Shown here: piece after piece, positions 52,344 through 62,682 of the stretch | Numbering within the stretch: the first letter of the stretch is position 1 | Layout of the letters: the number at the start of each line of letters is the position of its first letter | Origin: Massilia antarctica | Lineage (GTDB): Bacteria > Pseudomonadota > Gammaproteobacteria > Burkholderiales > Burkholderiaceae_D | NCBI RefSeq assembly: GCF_015689335.1 | Contig: NZ_CP065053.1 | Location: forward strand, 3,038,001 to 3,102,000 | DNA: 64,000 nt | Direction: 5' to 3' | Made by a program: the position numbers and the translations under genes | The notes under the pieces: model-generated | The model's input: only the letters and a program-made list of their open reading frames with translations | What the model was told of the DNA's origin: nothing | Database searches by the model: none

Positions 52344-53866
52344 TGAACCACCTCGAACAATACGCCGGCAAGCACGCCCTGGTCCTCGGGCTGGGCGAAT
52401 CCGGCCTGGCGATGGCGCAGTGGCTGGCGCGCTGCGGCGCGCGCGTGCGCGTGGCCGACACGCGCGAGGCCCCGCAACGCCTGCAAGCGTTGCGCGATGT
52501 GCTGCCGGGCGCCGAATTCATCGGCGGCGAACTCACCGAAGCGCTGCTCGACACCATCGACTTCGTGGCCGTCAGCCCGGGCCTGGCGCCCGCGCGCGAA
52601 CTGGCCGCCATCGTGCCGGCCGCCGGGACGCGCGCCATTCCGGTGTGGGGCGAGATCGAACTATTCGCCCAGGCCCTGGCCGCGCTCAGGGAAGAACGGG
52701 GCTACGCGCCGAAAGTCATCGCCATTACCGGCACCAACGGCAAGACCACCGTCACCAGCCTGACCGGTTTGCTGTGCCAGCGCGCCGGCCTGTCGACCCG
52801 CGTGGCCGGCAATATCAGCCCGGCGGCGCTGGACGTGCTGCGCGAAGTGCTGGACCAGGAAGTGCTCGATCAGACCGCGCTGCCGCAAGCCTGGATCCTG
52901 GAGCTGTCCAGCTTCCAGCTGCATTCGACGTTCAGCCTGCGCGCCGATGCCGCCACGGTACTCAACCTCACCCAGGATCACCTGGACTGGCACGGCGACA
53001 TGGCCGCCTACGGCGCTGACAAGGAACGCATCTTCGGACCATCGACGGTGCGCGTGCTCAATCGCGACGACCCGCTTGTCGCGCGCATGGCCGCGCCGGG
53101 CGCCGACGTGCGCACCTTCGGCACCGGCGAACCGAAAAAAGCCGACAGCTTCGGCCTGCACAACGAACGCGGCGTGCTGTGGCTGACCGTGGCCGTGGCC
53201 GGGGAAGAGAGCGAGAAGAAGCGCAAGAAAAATGAACCGCTTGAGGTGGTGCCGTGCACGATCAGCCGCCTGATGCCGGCCGACGCGCTGCGCATTCGCG
53301 GCTTGCACAACGCCACCAACGCGCTGGCCGCGCTGGCCCTGTGCCGCGCCATCGGCCTGCCGTTCGCGCCGCTGCTGCACGGCCTGCGCGACTACCAGGG
53401 CGAACCGCACCGGGTCGAACTGGTGGCCGCCATCGACACAATCGATTACTACGACGACAGCAAGGGTACCAACGTGGGCGCCACCGTGGCCGCCTTGGTC
53501 GGCTTGGGCAAGGCCTTCGGCGGCGAATCGCAGAAAATCGTGCTCATCGCCGGCGGCGACGGCAAGGGCCAGGAGTTCGAGCCGCTGGCCGAACCGTGCT
53601 CGCGCTATGTGCGCGCGGCGGTGCTGATCGGGCGCGATGCGCCGCTGCTGCGCGCCGCCATCGAGCCGTCCGGCGTCGAGTTGATCGATTGCGCGACCCT
53701 GCCTGAAGCGGTACGGCGCGCCAGCGCGCTGGCGCAGGCCGGCGATTGCGTGCTGCTCTCGCCTGCCTGCGCCAGCTTCGATATGTTTACCGGTTACGCG
53801 CATCGCGCCCAGGTGTTCGTCGACGCCGTGCGCGAACTGGCGCTCGACAAAGGACAGGACATCTGA
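52343..53866 (+). CDS. murD: UDP-MurNAc-L-alanine:D-glutamate ligase
   Basis: Adds D-glutamate to UDP-MurNAc-L-Ala. The 507-residue Mur ligase opens with [19 protein letters not shown], has [17 protein letters not shown], the [11 protein letters not shown] segment and [17 protein letters not shown]. It carries a Lys/Glu-rich insertion ([15 protein letters not shown], about residues 289-303) in the central domain that is absent from E. coli MurD and may lie in a surface loop. It overlaps ftsW by one base. Confidence 0.96.
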   Translation: MNHLEQYAGKHALVLGLGESGLAMAQWLARCGARVRVADTREAPQRLQALRDVLPGAEFIGGELTEALLDTIDFVAVSPGLAPARELAAIVPAAGTRAIPVWGEIELFAQALAALREERGYAPKVIAITGTNGKTTVTSLTGLLCQRAGLSTRVAGNISPAALDVLREVLDQEVLDQTALPQAWILELSSFQLHSTFSLRADAATVLNLTQDHLDWHGDMAAYGADKERIFGPSTVRVLNRDDPLVARMAAPGADVRTFGTGEPKKADSFGLHNERGVLWLTVAVAGEESEKKRKKNEPLEVVPCTISRLMPADALRIRGLHNATNALAALALCRAIGLPFAPLLHGLRDYQGEPHRVELVAAIDTIDYYDDSKGTNVGATVAALVGLGKAFGGESQKIVLIAGGDGKGQEFEPLAEPCSRYVRAAVLIGRDAPLLRAAIEPSGVELIDCATLPEAVRRASALAQAGDCVLLSPACASFDMFTGYAHRAQVFVDAVRELALDKGQDI

Positions 53867-55077
53867 TGGCCTTCCAGTTTCCATTCTCCTTCGCCGGCTC
53901 GGCTTCGGACACTTTGTCCGGGGACCGCACACGCCCGTCGAAAATGATGGAATACGACCAGCTGCTGGTCTGGGTCACCGTGCTGCTGATGCTGTTCGGG
54001 ATGGTGATGGTGTACTCGGCCTCGATCGCGCTGCCCGATTCGCCCAAGTACGCGAACTACAAAACCACCTACTTTCTGCAACGCCAGGCGATTTTTATCA
54101 TGGTCTCGATGCTGGCCGGGTTTTTCGTGTTCCGCATTCCGGTCGCCACCTGGCAGCGCTACGCCTCCGCCTTGTTTGTCGCCAGCCTGGCGCTGCTGGC
54201 ACTGGTGCTGGTCAAGCACGTGGGCTTTTCGGTCAACGGCGCGCAGCGCTGGCTGGACCTGAAACTGTTCAAGCTGCAGCCGTCGGAAGTGATGAAAATC
54301 GCGGCCGTGCTGTACGCCGCCGATTACACGGTGCGCAAGCAGGAATACATGCACAAGCTGACCAAGGGCTTCCTGCCGATGGCCGGTGCGATCGGCCTGG
54401 TGGGTCTGTTGCTGCTGCTCGAACCCGACCTGGGCGCGTTCGGCGTGATCGTCTGCATCGCCATGGGCATCCTGTTTTTGGGCGGGATCAACGCCGTCTG
54501 GTTCGGCGGCATCGGCGCGCTGCTGGTCGCCATTTTCACCGCTATCATCGTGTTTTCGCCATTCCGGCGCGCGCGCATGTTCGCCTACCTGGACCCGTGG
54601 AAAGAGGGCAATGCGCTCGACAAGGCCTACCAGCTGACGCACTCGCTGATCGCCTTCGGCCGTGGCGAATGGTTCGGCGTGGGCCTGGGCGCCAGCGTCG
54701 AAAAGCTGCATTACCTGCCCGAAGCGCACACCGACTTCCTGATGGCCGTCATCGGCGAGGAACTGGGCCTGGCCGGGGTATTGGTCGTCATCGCCATGTT
54801 CTACTGGCTGGTCAAGCGCGCCTTCGACATCGGACGCCAGGCCATCGCCATCGACCAGACCTTCGCCGGCCTGGTCGCCAAGGGCATCGGCATCTGGATC
54901 GGCGTGCAGACCTTTATTAACATGGGTGTGAACCTGGGCCTGCTGCCAACCAAGGGACTGACCTTGCCGTTGATGAGTTACGGCGGCTCGGGCGTGTTGA
55001 TCAACTGCGTCGGGCTGGCGATTTTGCTGCGTATCGATTATGAGAACCGTGTGTTGATGAGGGGGGGACGGCCATGA
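53866..55077 (+). CDS. ftsW: Septal peptidoglycan polymerase FtsW
   Basis: SEDS-family glycosyltransferase that polymerises septal glycan together with FtsI. The 403 residues form ten helices. Conserved features are [16 protein letters not shown] with the catalytic-region neighbourhood, [33 protein letters not shown] and the late [12 protein letters not shown] take ATG 53866, overlapping the murD stop (TGATG). The open frame upstream of it is murD shadow. It overlaps murG by four bases. Confidence 0.96.
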   Translation: MAFQFPFSFAGSASDTLSGDRTRPSKMMEYDQLLVWVTVLLMLFGMVMVYSASIALPDSPKYANYKTTYFLQRQAIFIMVSMLAGFFVFRIPVATWQRYASALFVASLALLALVLVKHVGFSVNGAQRWLDLKLFKLQPSEVMKIAAVLYAADYTVRKQEYMHKLTKGFLPMAGAIGLVGLLLLLEPDLGAFGVIVCIAMGILFLGGINAVWFGGIGALLVAIFTAIIVFSPFRRARMFAYLDPWKEGNALDKAYQLTHSLIAFGRGEWFGVGLGASVEKLHYLPEAHTDFLMAVIGEELGLAGVLVVIAMFYWLVKRAFDIGRQAIAIDQTFAGLVAKGIGIWIGVQTFINMGVNLGLLPTKGLTLPLMSYGGSGVLINCVGLAILLRIDYENRVLMRGGRP

Positions 55078-56171
55078 AGCGTTTGATGATCATGGCGGCC
55101 GGCACCGGCGGGCATATTTTCCCGGGGATCGCGATCGCGCAGACCATGCGCCAGCGTGGCTGGGACGTGAGCTGGCTCGGCACCTCGCACGGCATGGAGC
55201 AGGACCTCGTGCCCAGGAACGGCATCGCCATCGACAGCATCGATTTTTCCGGCATGCGCGGCAAGGGCTTGAAGCACAGCGTGACCGGCGCCTTCAAGAT
55301 GGCGGCCAGTTTCGTGGCATGCCGCCGCTTCATCAAGCAGCGCAAGCCGGACGTGGTGCTCGGCATGGGCGGCTACGTCTGCGTCCCCGGCGGCATGATG
55401 GCGCGCTTTGCCGGCGTGCCGCTGGCGCTGGTCAATGCCGATGCCGCGCTGCTGTTGTCGAACAAGACGCTGGCGCCCCTGGCCAGCAAAGTGATGTTCG
55501 GCTTTCCCGCCGATTTCGGCAGCGCCGCCGCCAAGGCCATCGTCACCGGCAACCCGGTGCGCAAGGAAATCCTGGCCATGACGCCGCCGCCGCAGCGTTT
55601 CGACGGCCGCAGTGGCGCGCTGCGCATCCTGGTGGTCGGCGGCAGCCTGGGTGCCAAGGTCTTGAACGACAGCGTGCCGGCCGCGCTGGCGCTGCTGCCG
55701 CAAGATCAGCGCCCGCACGTGACTCACCAGTCGGGCAAGAAGAATATCGATGCGCTGCGCGAGGCGTATGCCAGGGCCGGCGTGACGGCCGACGTGGTCG
55801 ACTTCATCGACGACATGGCCGGCGCCTACGCCGCGGCCGACGTGGTGATCTGCCGCGCCGGTGCGATCACCGTGTCGGAACTGACGGCGGCGGGGGTGGC
55901 CAGCGTGCTGGTGCCGTTCGTGGCCAGCACCACCAGCCACCAGCGCGACAACGCGCAGTGGATGGAAAAGCAGAAGGCGGCAATCCATTTGCCGCAAACG
56001 GAATTGAGCGCGCAGCGCGTGGCGCAGCTGCTGCAAGGGCTGGGCCGCGATACCTGCCTCGCCATGGCGTTGGCCGCGCTGGCGGTCGGCAAGCGCAACG
56101 CCAATGAAGCAATCGCGGATGTACTCGAACAACTGGCAGGATCGACAGACAGAATTGAAACAAGAACATGA
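55074..56171 (+). CDS. murG: Lipid II synthase MurG (GlcNAc transferase)
   Basis: Inner-face membrane-associated GT28 enzyme that adds GlcNAc to lipid I. The 365 residues include the N-terminal glycine loop [16 protein letters not shown], the second loop [13 protein letters not shown], the linker TGNPVRKEI, and the donor-binding [10 protein letters not shown] and [16 protein letters not shown]. It overlaps ftsW and murC by four bases each. Confidence 0.97.
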   Translation: MKRLMIMAAGTGGHIFPGIAIAQTMRQRGWDVSWLGTSHGMEQDLVPRNGIAIDSIDFSGMRGKGLKHSVTGAFKMAASFVACRRFIKQRKPDVVLGMGGYVCVPGGMMARFAGVPLALVNADAALLLSNKTLAPLASKVMFGFPADFGSAAAKAIVTGNPVRKEILAMTPPPQRFDGRSGALRILVVGGSLGAKVLNDSVPAALALLPQDQRPHVTHQSGKKNIDALREAYARAGVTADVVDFIDDMAGAYAAADVVICRAGAITVSELTAAGVASVLVPFVASTTSHQRDNAQWMEKQKAAIHLPQTELSAQRVAQLLQGLGRDTCLAMALAALAVGKRNANEAIADVLEQLAGSTDRIETRT

Positions 56172-57559
56172 AACATAAAATCAAGAACATTCACTTCGTC
56201 GGCATCGGCGGCAGCGGCATGAGCGGCATCGCCGAAGTGCTGCTGAACCTCGGCTACAGCGTGTCCGGCTCGGACCTGGGCAGCAACGCGGCCAGCCAGC
56301 GCCTGGCCAGCCTGGGCGCGCAGGTCATGCTCGGCCACGCCGCCGACAATATCCTCGGCGCCGACGCCGTGGTCACCTCGACCGCCGTCAAAGACGACAA
56401 TCCGGAAGTGGTGGCGGCGCGCGCAGCGCAGATTCCCATTGTGCCGCGCGCGATTATGCTCGGTGAATTGATGCGCTTGAAGCGCGGCATCGCCATCGCC
56501 GGCACCCACGGCAAGACCACCACCACCAGCCTGGTGGCTTCGGTGCTGGCCCAGGGCGGGCTCGATCCGACCTTCGTCATCGGCGGCCGTCTCAATAGCG
56601 CCGGCGCCAACGCCAAGCTGGGGACCGGCGAATACATCGTGGCCGAAGCCGACGAATCGGACGCCTCGTTCCTGAACCTGTCGCCGATGATCGAAGTGAT
56701 CACCAACATCGACGCCGATCACATGGAAACCTACGAGCACGATTTCGAAAAGCTCAAGCAGGCCTTCGTGCACTTCACCCATCGCCTGCCGTTCTACGGC
56801 CGTGTGATGCTGTGCATTGACGACCAGCATGTGCGCGACATCATTCCGTTCGTGACCAAGCCGATCACCACCTACGGCTTTTCCGAAGCGGCCCAGGTGC
56901 GCGCGGTCAATGCCAGCGCCATCGGCCTGCAGATGCATTTCACGGTAATCCAGGAAGGCTATCCGGATACACAGTTCATCCTCAACCAGCCCGGCATGCA
57001 TAATGTGCAGAATGCCTGTTCGGCGATTGCCATCGCGCGCGAAATCGGCATCGACGACAGTGCGACCCAGCAGGGCCTGGCGGAGTTCCACGGCGTGGGG
57101 CGGCGCTTCACCCGCTACGGCGACGTCAGTATTCCGGGCGGCGGCAGCTTCGCGCTGGTGGACGATTTCGGCCACCACCCGGTCGAGACGGAAGTGACCC
57201 TGGCCGCCGCGCGCGGCGCCTACCCGGGCCGCCGCATCGTGCTGGCGTTCCAGCCGCACCGCTATTCGCGCACGCGCGACCTGTTCGAAGACTTCGTCAA
57301 GGTGCTGGGCACCCCGGACGTGCTGCTGTTGTCCGAAGTGTATGCCGCCGGCGAAGCGCACGTGGTGGCCGCCGATGGCCGCGCGCTGGCGCATGCGCTG
57401 CGCGTGGGCGGGAAAATCGAGCCGATTTTTGTCGAAGCGATCGCCGACATGCCGGCTGCCATCATGAACGTGGTGCGCGACGGCGACGTTGTCATCACCA
57501 TGGGCGCCGGCTCGATCAGCGGCATTCCGAATAAACTGACTACCCCTGTGGAGGCATGA
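56168..57559 (+). CDS. murC: UDP-N-acetylmuramate:L-alanine ligase
   Basis: First ligase of stem-peptide assembly, joining L-alanine to UDP-MurNAc. The 463 residues begin [21 protein letters not shown] and carry the ATP loop [39 protein letters not shown] and [13 protein letters not shown]. It is the usual length. It overlaps murG (ATGA) and its stop overlaps the alternative ddl start. Confidence 0.97.
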   Translation: MKHKIKNIHFVGIGGSGMSGIAEVLLNLGYSVSGSDLGSNAASQRLASLGAQVMLGHAADNILGADAVVTSTAVKDDNPEVVAARAAQIPIVPRAIMLGELMRLKRGIAIAGTHGKTTTTSLVASVLAQGGLDPTFVIGGRLNSAGANAKLGTGEYIVAEADESDASFLNLSPMIEVITNIDADHMETYEHDFEKLKQAFVHFTHRLPFYGRVMLCIDDQHVRDIIPFVTKPITTYGFSEAAQVRAVNASAIGLQMHFTVIQEGYPDTQFILNQPGMHNVQNACSAIAIAREIGIDDSATQQGLAEFHGVGRRFTRYGDVSIPGGGSFALVDDFGHHPVETEVTLAAARGAYPGRRIVLAFQPHRYSRTRDLFEDFVKVLGTPDVLLLSEVYAAGEAHVVAADGRALAHALRVGGKIEPIFVEAIADMPAAIMNVVRDGDVVITMGAGSISGIPNKLTTPVEA

Positions 57560-57561
57560 GC

Positions 57562-58530
57562 ATGAGCGAATTTAATTCCGGCGACGCGGCCGCACTGGGC
57601 AAGGTTGGCGTGCTGTTCGGCGGCCGCTCGGCCGAACGCGACGTATCGATCATGTCCGGCACCGGCGTGCTCGCGGCGTTGCGCAGCAAGGGCATCGACG
57701 CCCATCCGTTCGACACGGGCCAGCGCGGCATCACCGAACTGGCGGCCGAGGAATTCGACCGCGTGTTCATCGCGCTGCACGGCCGCTTCGGCGAAGACGG
57801 CACCCTGCAGGGCGCACTCGAACAGCTCGGCATTCCCTACACCGGCAGCGGCGTGATGGCGTGCGCGATCGCCATGGACAAGATCTACACCAAGATGATC
57901 TGGCTGATGCACGGCCTGCCGACCCCGCGCTACGCGGCCTTGGGCGCCGATACCGACCTGGCCCAGGCGGTGGCGCAGCTTGGCCTGCCGCTGATCGTCA
58001 AGCCGCCCCACGAAGGTTCGAGCATGGGCATCACCAAGGTGCGCGCCGCCGCCGAATTCAAGGCGGCCTACGACGTGGCGGCCGGCTTCGATGAAGTGGT
58101 GCTGGCCGAGGAATTCGTCACCGGGCGCGAACTGACGGTGGCGGTGCTGGGGCGCGGCGCCAATGCGCGCGCGCTGCCGATCGTCGAAATCGTGGCCCCG
58201 GACGGTAATTACGATTACCAGAACAAGTATTTTACGGACGATACCAAGTATGTATGTCCGGCGGCGTTGGACGAAGCGACCAGCGCGGAAGTGGCGCGCC
58301 TGGCGGTGGAAGCCTACCGCGCCGTCGATTGCGAAGGCTGGGGCAGGGTCGATGTTTTGCTGCGCGCCAGCGACAACAAGCCGTTCCTGATCGAGGTCAA
58401 TACCTCGCCGGGCATGACCGGCCACTCGCTCGTGCCGATGGCGGCGCGCGCGCTGGGCATCAGCTACGAAGACCTGTGCGTCGAGATTGTTCGTTCGGCA
58501 CGCTTGAAAATGGCCCAGGGCCAGGGTTAA
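57562..58530 (+). CDS. ddl: D-alanine:D-alanine ligase
   Basis: ATP-grasp enzyme that makes the D-Ala-D-Ala dipeptide for MurF. The 322 residues show LFGGRSAERDVSIMSG, ALHGRFGEDGTLQG, PPHEGSSMGITKV and the metal-binding end FLIEVNTSPGMTGHSLVP. Two ATGs are close: 57556 overlaps murC but has only one base after GGAGG, while 57562 has a seven-base gap. I choose 57562. ftsQ follows after 7 bases. Confidence 0.94.
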   Translation: MSEFNSGDAAALGKVGVLFGGRSAERDVSIMSGTGVLAALRSKGIDAHPFDTGQRGITELAAEEFDRVFIALHGRFGEDGTLQGALEQLGIPYTGSGVMACAIAMDKIYTKMIWLMHGLPTPRYAALGADTDLAQAVAQLGLPLIVKPPHEGSSMGITKVRAAAEFKAAYDVAAGFDEVVLAEEFVTGRELTVAVLGRGANARALPIVEIVAPDGNYDYQNKYFTDDTKYVCPAALDEATSAEVARLAVEAYRAVDCEGWGRVDVLLRASDNKPFLIEVNTSPGMTGHSLVPMAARALGISYEDLCVEIVRSARLKMAQGQG

Positions 58531-58537
58531 TACAGTA

Positions 58538-59377
58538 ATGTGGCATGACGTACGAGCTTTGAATGCAAGCGCGAGCGGCCTGATGGCCGCGGTGGTGATC
58601 GCCTGCCTCGCGTCGGCCGTGTGGTGGTTGTCGCAGCTGCCGATGTTCACCCTGCGCACGGTGCGGGTCGACAGCGTGTATGGGATGGAACTGAAGCATG
58701 TGAACAAGCTGACCTTGCGCGCCGGCGTGGTGGGCCGCATCAAGGGTAATTTTTTCACGACCAACCTGGAACAGGTGCGCACCGCTTTCGAAACGGTACC
58801 CTGGGTCAGGCGGGCCGAGGTGCGGCGCGAATGGCCGGACCAGCTGATCGTGGAAGTCGAGGAGCACGAGGCGCTCGGCACCTGGGGCGAGGATGGGCGC
58901 CTGCTGTCGGTCAAGGGCGATGTGTTTACCGCCAACCTGGCCGAGGCGGACGAGGATCATCCGCTGCCGGAGCTCGATGGCCCGGAAGGCAGCGAGAAGG
59001 AAGTGCTGGCGCGGTTCCTGGAGTTGCGCACGCTGTTTGCGCCGGTCGCGCTGGTGCCGGAAAAGCTGGACCTGTCGAGCCGTTACGCGTGGACCGTGAA
59101 ACTCGATAACGGCATGAGCGTGGCGCTGGGGCGGGAGCAGGACAAGACGACCTTGAAAAAGCGGGTGCAGCGGCTGGTGGGGATTTATCCGCAACTGGCC
59201 AGTCGCCTGCAGGACGGGATCGACACGATCGACATGCGGTATCAGAACGGCCTGGCGCTTTCCGCCGCCGCCCTGGTGCTGCCAAGCGATCCGCACAAGC
59301 CTGTGAAGGCGGCAGTAAGAAAAGCAGTAAAACCGAACAGCAGATCAACCAGCAGCAAGATAAAGCAAAGACAGTAG
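58538..59377 (+). CDS. ftsQ: Cell division protein FtsQ
   Basis: Bitopic divisome protein linking early and late division proteins. The 279 residues comprise a cytoplasmic N-terminus, one helix (LMAAVVIACLASAVWWLSQL), a POTRA domain (TLRTVRVDSVYGMELKHVNKLTLR to VPWVRRAEVRREWPDQLIVEVEEHEALGTWG) and the beta domain. The C-terminal tail after residue 240 is rich in Lys/Ser and longer than in E. coli. It lies 10 bases before ftsA. Confidence 0.94.
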   Translation: MWHDVRALNASASGLMAAVVIACLASAVWWLSQLPMFTLRTVRVDSVYGMELKHVNKLTLRAGVVGRIKGNFFTTNLEQVRTAFETVPWVRRAEVRREWPDQLIVEVEEHEALGTWGEDGRLLSVKGDVFTANLAEADEDHPLPELDGPEGSEKEVLARFLELRTLFAPVALVPEKLDLSSRYAWTVKLDNGMSVALGREQDKTTLKKRVQRLVGIYPQLASRLQDGIDTIDMRYQNGLALSAAALVLPSDPHKPVKAAVRKAVKPNSRSTSSKIKQRQ

Positions 59378-59387
59378 GCGACAGCAC

Positions 59388-60620
59388 ATGACAAAAGACG
59401 CGAAAAACCTGATCGTCGGCCTCGATATCGGTACCTCGAAAGTGGTGGCCGTGGTGGCCGAGGTGATGTCCGACGGGCGCCACGAGGTGATCGGGCTGGG
59501 TCAGCACGAGTCGCGCGGACTGAAAAAAGGGGTGGTCGTCAATATCGAGGCGACCGTCGAATCGATCCAGCGCGCGCTCGAAGAAGCGGAGCTGATGGCC
59601 GACTGCAAAATCCGCAATGTGTACGCGGGCATCGCCGGCAGCCATATCCGCTCGTTCAATTCGAGCGGCATGGTCGCGATCAAGGACAAGGAAGTGACGG
59701 CCACCGACGTGGCGCGCGTGATCGAAACGGCCAAGGCGGTCAATATCCCGACCGACCAGCAGCTGCTGCACACGGTGCCGCAGGAATTCATCGTCGACAG
59801 CCAGGAAGACGTGCGCGAACCGATCGGCATGAGCGGCATCCGCCTGGAAGTGCGGGTGCATATCGTCACCGGTGCGGTATCAGCCGTGCAAAACATTGTA
59901 AAGTGCGTGCGCCGCTGCGGCCTTGAAGTGTCGGACCTGATTCTGCAGCCGATGGCGTCGGCCGACGCGGTGCTCACACTCGACGAGAAGGAACTGGGCG
60001 TGGTGCTGATCGACATTGGCGGGGGCACCACCGACATTGCGGTGTTCTCCGACGGCGCGATCCGGCACACGGCGGTCATCCCGATCGCCGGCGACCAGAT
60101 CACCAATGACATCGCCATGGCGCTGCGCACGCCCACTTCCGAGGCCGAAGAGATCAAGATCCGCTATGGCGTGGCCAAGCAGGTGCTGGCCGACCCGCAT
60201 GAGTCGCTCGAAGTGCCGGGGCTGGGCGACCGCGGTCCGCGCAACCTGTCGCGCCAGGCGCTGGCGGCGGTGATCGAGCCGAGGGTCGAAGAGTTGTTTG
60301 CGATGGTGCACCAGGTGGTGCGCGAGTCGGGCTACGAGGGCGTGCTCTCGTCGGGCATCGTGCTCACCGGCGGCACCGCGATCATGCCCGGCATGGTCGA
60401 AATGGCGGAAGATATCTTCCTCAAGCCGGCGCGCCTTGGCACGCCGGATTATCGCGGCCAGCTGGCCGACGTGGTGCGCAGTCCGCGCTACGCGACCGTG
60501 CTCGGGCTGCTGCTCGAAGCGAAGAAGCAGTATCTGCGCGGGCATATCGTCACACGCCAGGATGGCTCGGTGAAGGCGGTCTGGCAGCGCATGAAGGAAT
60601 GGTTTTTAGGGAATTTTTAA
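59388..60620 (+). CDS. ftsA: Cell division protein FtsA
   Basis: Actin-like ATPase that tethers FtsZ to the membrane. The 410 residues show the phosphate-1 loop VGLDIGTSKVVAVVAEV, the 1C-domain segment, phosphate-2 VLIDIGGGTTDIAVF and the adenosine motif SSGIVLTGGTAIMPGM. The last residues WQRMKEWFLGNF form the amphipathic membrane-targeting helix. ftsZ follows after a 130-base leader. Confidence 0.97.
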   Translation: MTKDAKNLIVGLDIGTSKVVAVVAEVMSDGRHEVIGLGQHESRGLKKGVVVNIEATVESIQRALEEAELMADCKIRNVYAGIAGSHIRSFNSSGMVAIKDKEVTATDVARVIETAKAVNIPTDQQLLHTVPQEFIVDSQEDVREPIGMSGIRLEVRVHIVTGAVSAVQNIVKCVRRCGLEVSDLILQPMASADAVLTLDEKELGVVLIDIGGGTTDIAVFSDGAIRHTAVIPIAGDQITNDIAMALRTPTSEAEEIKIRYGVAKQVLADPHESLEVPGLGDRGPRNLSRQALAAVIEPRVEELFAMVHQVVRESGYEGVLSSGIVLTGGTAIMPGMVEMAEDIFLKPARLGTPDYRGQLADVVRSPRYATVLGLLLEAKKQYLRGHIVTRQDGSVKAVWQRMKEWFLGNF

Positions 60621-60750
60621 GTCGGCACGGTTTGGAATACATCGCACACGGGTACTTGTTATTTAACGGTTAACGCAGTTTTCAACCTCCAGGTTTCATA
60701 CGACTATGAGTCCTGGCGCTTGGAAACCGCACTTTGATTAGGAGTTCATC
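60621..60750 (+). promoter_or_regulatory. ftsA-ftsZ leader with palindrome and overlapping hairpins
   Basis: This 130-base gap holds the palindrome TTAAC-G-GTTAA (60663-60673). It also holds two mutually exclusive stems: CCAGG (60689-60693)/CCTGG (60712-60716), and GGTTTC (60692-60697)/GAAACC (60723-60728). They share the GG at 60692-60693. GATTAGGAG precedes the ftsZ ATG. A private ftsZ promoter and leader control are possible. Confidence 0.4.
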
Positions 60751-61953
60751 ATGGAGTTTGATATGGTCGATAACGCAGCACTAGGAACCGTCATCAAGGT
60801 CGTCGGCGTCGGCGGAGCAGGTGGCAATGCGGTTCAGCACATGATCAACAAAGGTGTGTCGGGCGTTGAATTCATCGCGGCCAATACCGATTCGCAGGCA
60901 CTGGCCGCGTCGAGCGCCCACAACATCATCCAGATCGGCGAGTCGGGCCTGGGCGCCGGCATGAAGCCGACCGTCGGCCGCCAGCTGGCCGAAGAATCGC
61001 GCGCGCGCATCGAAGACGCGCTGCGCGGCGCGCACATGGTCTTCATCGCGGCCGGCATGGGCGGCGGCACCGGTACCGGCGCAGCACCCATCGTGGCGGA
61101 AATCGCCAAGTCGCTCGGCGCGCTGACGGTGGCCGTGGTGTCGAAACCGTTCTCGTACGAAGGCCAGAAGTGCATGGACGTGGCCGAAAGCGGGCTCGAA
61201 GAATTGTCGCAGCACGTCGATTCGCTGATCATCATCCTCAACGAAAAGCTGGAAGAGATCTACGAAGACGAAAGCATGATCGAGTGGATGCGCCACGCCG
61301 ATGATGTGCTCAACAACGCGGTGGCCGGTATCGCCGAGATCATCAACGTGCCGGGCCACATCAACGTCGACTTCAACGACGTCAAGACCATCATGGGCGA
61401 GCAGGGCAAGGCCATGATGGGCACCGCGACCGCCAGCGGCGTCGATCGCGCCCGTATCGCGGCCGAGCAGGCAGTCGCGTCGCCGCTGCTCGACGGGATC
61501 GACCTGTCGGGCGCGCGCGGGGTGCTGGTCAACGTGACCGCCAGCCGTGGTCTCAAGGGTAAAGAGATCAAGGAAGTCATGGCGGCGGTGCGCGCGTTCG
61601 CGGCGCCGGATGCATCGATCGCGCAGGGTATCGCGTACGACGACGACATGGGCGACGACATCCGCGTGACCGTGGTGGCGACCGGCCTGGGCAAGGCCAA
61701 GAAGGCCATGCAGCTGGTGCAGCAGCCGATGCTGCGCACCGGTACCCACAACGGTCCGATGATGTCGGGCGGCGCGGGTGCCACCGTGGGCGTGTCGATG
61801 GGTGCCGGCGCGGCCAGCGGCCATGCGATGGAAGGCATGAAGCAGCCAGCTGTGTGGCGCCGCGAGCAGGCCTCCGAGCAGGTGCAGGCGATGCAGCGCA
61901 ATGGCGTGGAAACCTACGACATTCCGGCCTTCCTGCGCAAGCAAGCCGATTAA
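60751..61953 (+). CDS. ftsZ: Cell division protein FtsZ
   Basis: Tubulin-like GTPase forming the cytokinetic ring. The 400 residues include VGGAGGNAVQHM at the N-terminus, the GTP signature loop MGGGTGTGAAP, the T7 loop NVDFNDVKTIM and a variable Gly/Ala-rich linker. The C-terminal peptide YDIPAFLRKQAD binds FtsA and other partners. The strong AGGAG before ATG and separate leader suggest high, partly independent expression. It is the last dcw gene; a terminator follows. Confidence 0.98.
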   Translation: MEFDMVDNAALGTVIKVVGVGGAGGNAVQHMINKGVSGVEFIAANTDSQALAASSAHNIIQIGESGLGAGMKPTVGRQLAEESRARIEDALRGAHMVFIAAGMGGGTGTGAAPIVAEIAKSLGALTVAVVSKPFSYEGQKCMDVAESGLEELSQHVDSLIIILNEKLEEIYEDESMIEWMRHADDVLNNAVAGIAEIINVPGHINVDFNDVKTIMGEQGKAMMGTATASGVDRARIAAEQAVASPLLDGIDLSGARGVLVNVTASRGLKGKEIKEVMAAVRAFAAPDASIAQGIAYDDDMGDDIRVTVVATGLGKAKKAMQLVQQPMLRTGTHNGPMMSGGAGATVGVSMGAGAASGHAMEGMKQPAVWRREQASEQVQAMQRNGVETYDIPAFLRKQAD

Positions 61954-61969
61954 ACGGCCGCTATCGTTG

Positions 61970-61999
61970 AAAAAGCCGGGGCGATCCCCGGCTTTTTTT
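61970..61999 (+). terminator. Rho-independent terminator of the dcw cluster
   Basis: AGCCGGGG/CCCCGGCT with loop CGAT, preceded by A4 and followed by seven T, lies 17 bases after the ftsZ stop. It is a textbook and probably bidirectional intrinsic terminator. Confidence 0.92.
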
Positions 62000-62117
62000 A
62001 CGCCGTTTTTTCCGCGCGCGGACGGCACGACCGCGCGCCAGGGAGGCGCCGGCCTGCAAGGTCGGACAGGATCAGGCATACTAACCGTCTTATCAACCTC
62101 ATACCATGGAGCCTCGA

Positions 62118-62624
62118 ATGACTATTAAAATCGGCGACCGCCTGCCTGAAGGTACCCTCTCTGAATTCGTCGAGACCGAAACCGAAGGCTGCTCGCTCGG
62201 CCCGAACACTTTCCAGGTAGCTGATCTGGTCAAGGGCAAGAAGATCGCGATCTTCGGCCTGCCGGGCGCCTACACCCCGACCTGCTCCGCACAGCACGTG
62301 CCGGGCTACGTCAAGCTGGCCGACGAACTCAAAGCCAAGGGCGTCGATGAAATCTGGTGCATCTCGGTCAATGACGCTTTCGTCATGGGCGCCTGGGGCC
62401 GCGACCAGAAAGCCACCGGCATCGTGCGCATGATGGCCGACGGTAACGCCGCCTACAGCAAGGCACTGGGCCTGGATGCGGACTTCTCCAAGTTCGGCAT
62501 GGGCACGCGCTCGCAGCGCTACTCGCTGCTGGTCGACGACGGCGTCGTCAAGCAGCTCAACGTGGAGCAGGGCGGTGCGTTCGAAGTGTCGAATGCCGAA
62601 ACCTTGCTCAAGCAAGTCGCTTAA
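62118..62624 (+). CDS. Peroxiredoxin, Prx5 type
   Basis: A 168-residue thiol peroxidase that reduces hydrogen peroxide and organic peroxides. The peroxidatic Cys lies in GLPGAYTPTCSAQHVPGY, the Prx5 active-site pattern (P-x3-T/S-x2-C). RSQRYSLLVDDGVVKQLNVE completes the fold. The start at 62118 has GGAG six bases upstream; an ATG at 62106 overlaps that site. The gene has its own terminator and lies behind the ftsZ terminator, so it is probably monocistronic. Confidence 0.93.
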   Translation: MTIKIGDRLPEGTLSEFVETETEGCSLGPNTFQVADLVKGKKIAIFGLPGAYTPTCSAQHVPGYVKLADELKAKGVDEIWCISVNDAFVMGAWGRDQKATGIVRMMADGNAAYSKALGLDADFSKFGMGTRSQRYSLLVDDGVVKQLNVEQGGAFEVSNAETLLKQVA

Positions 62625-62651
62625 AACCAACCCGTAACCATTTCCGCAAAA

Positions 62652-62674
62652 ACGGCGCCGCGGCGCCGTTTTTT
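62652..62674 (+). terminator. Rho-independent terminator of the peroxiredoxin gene
   Basis: ACGGCGCC/GGCGCCGT with a two-base centre, then six T, 28 bases after the stop. It sits directly before the acetyltransferase ATG. Confidence 0.85.
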
Positions 62675-62682
62675 ATATCGCC

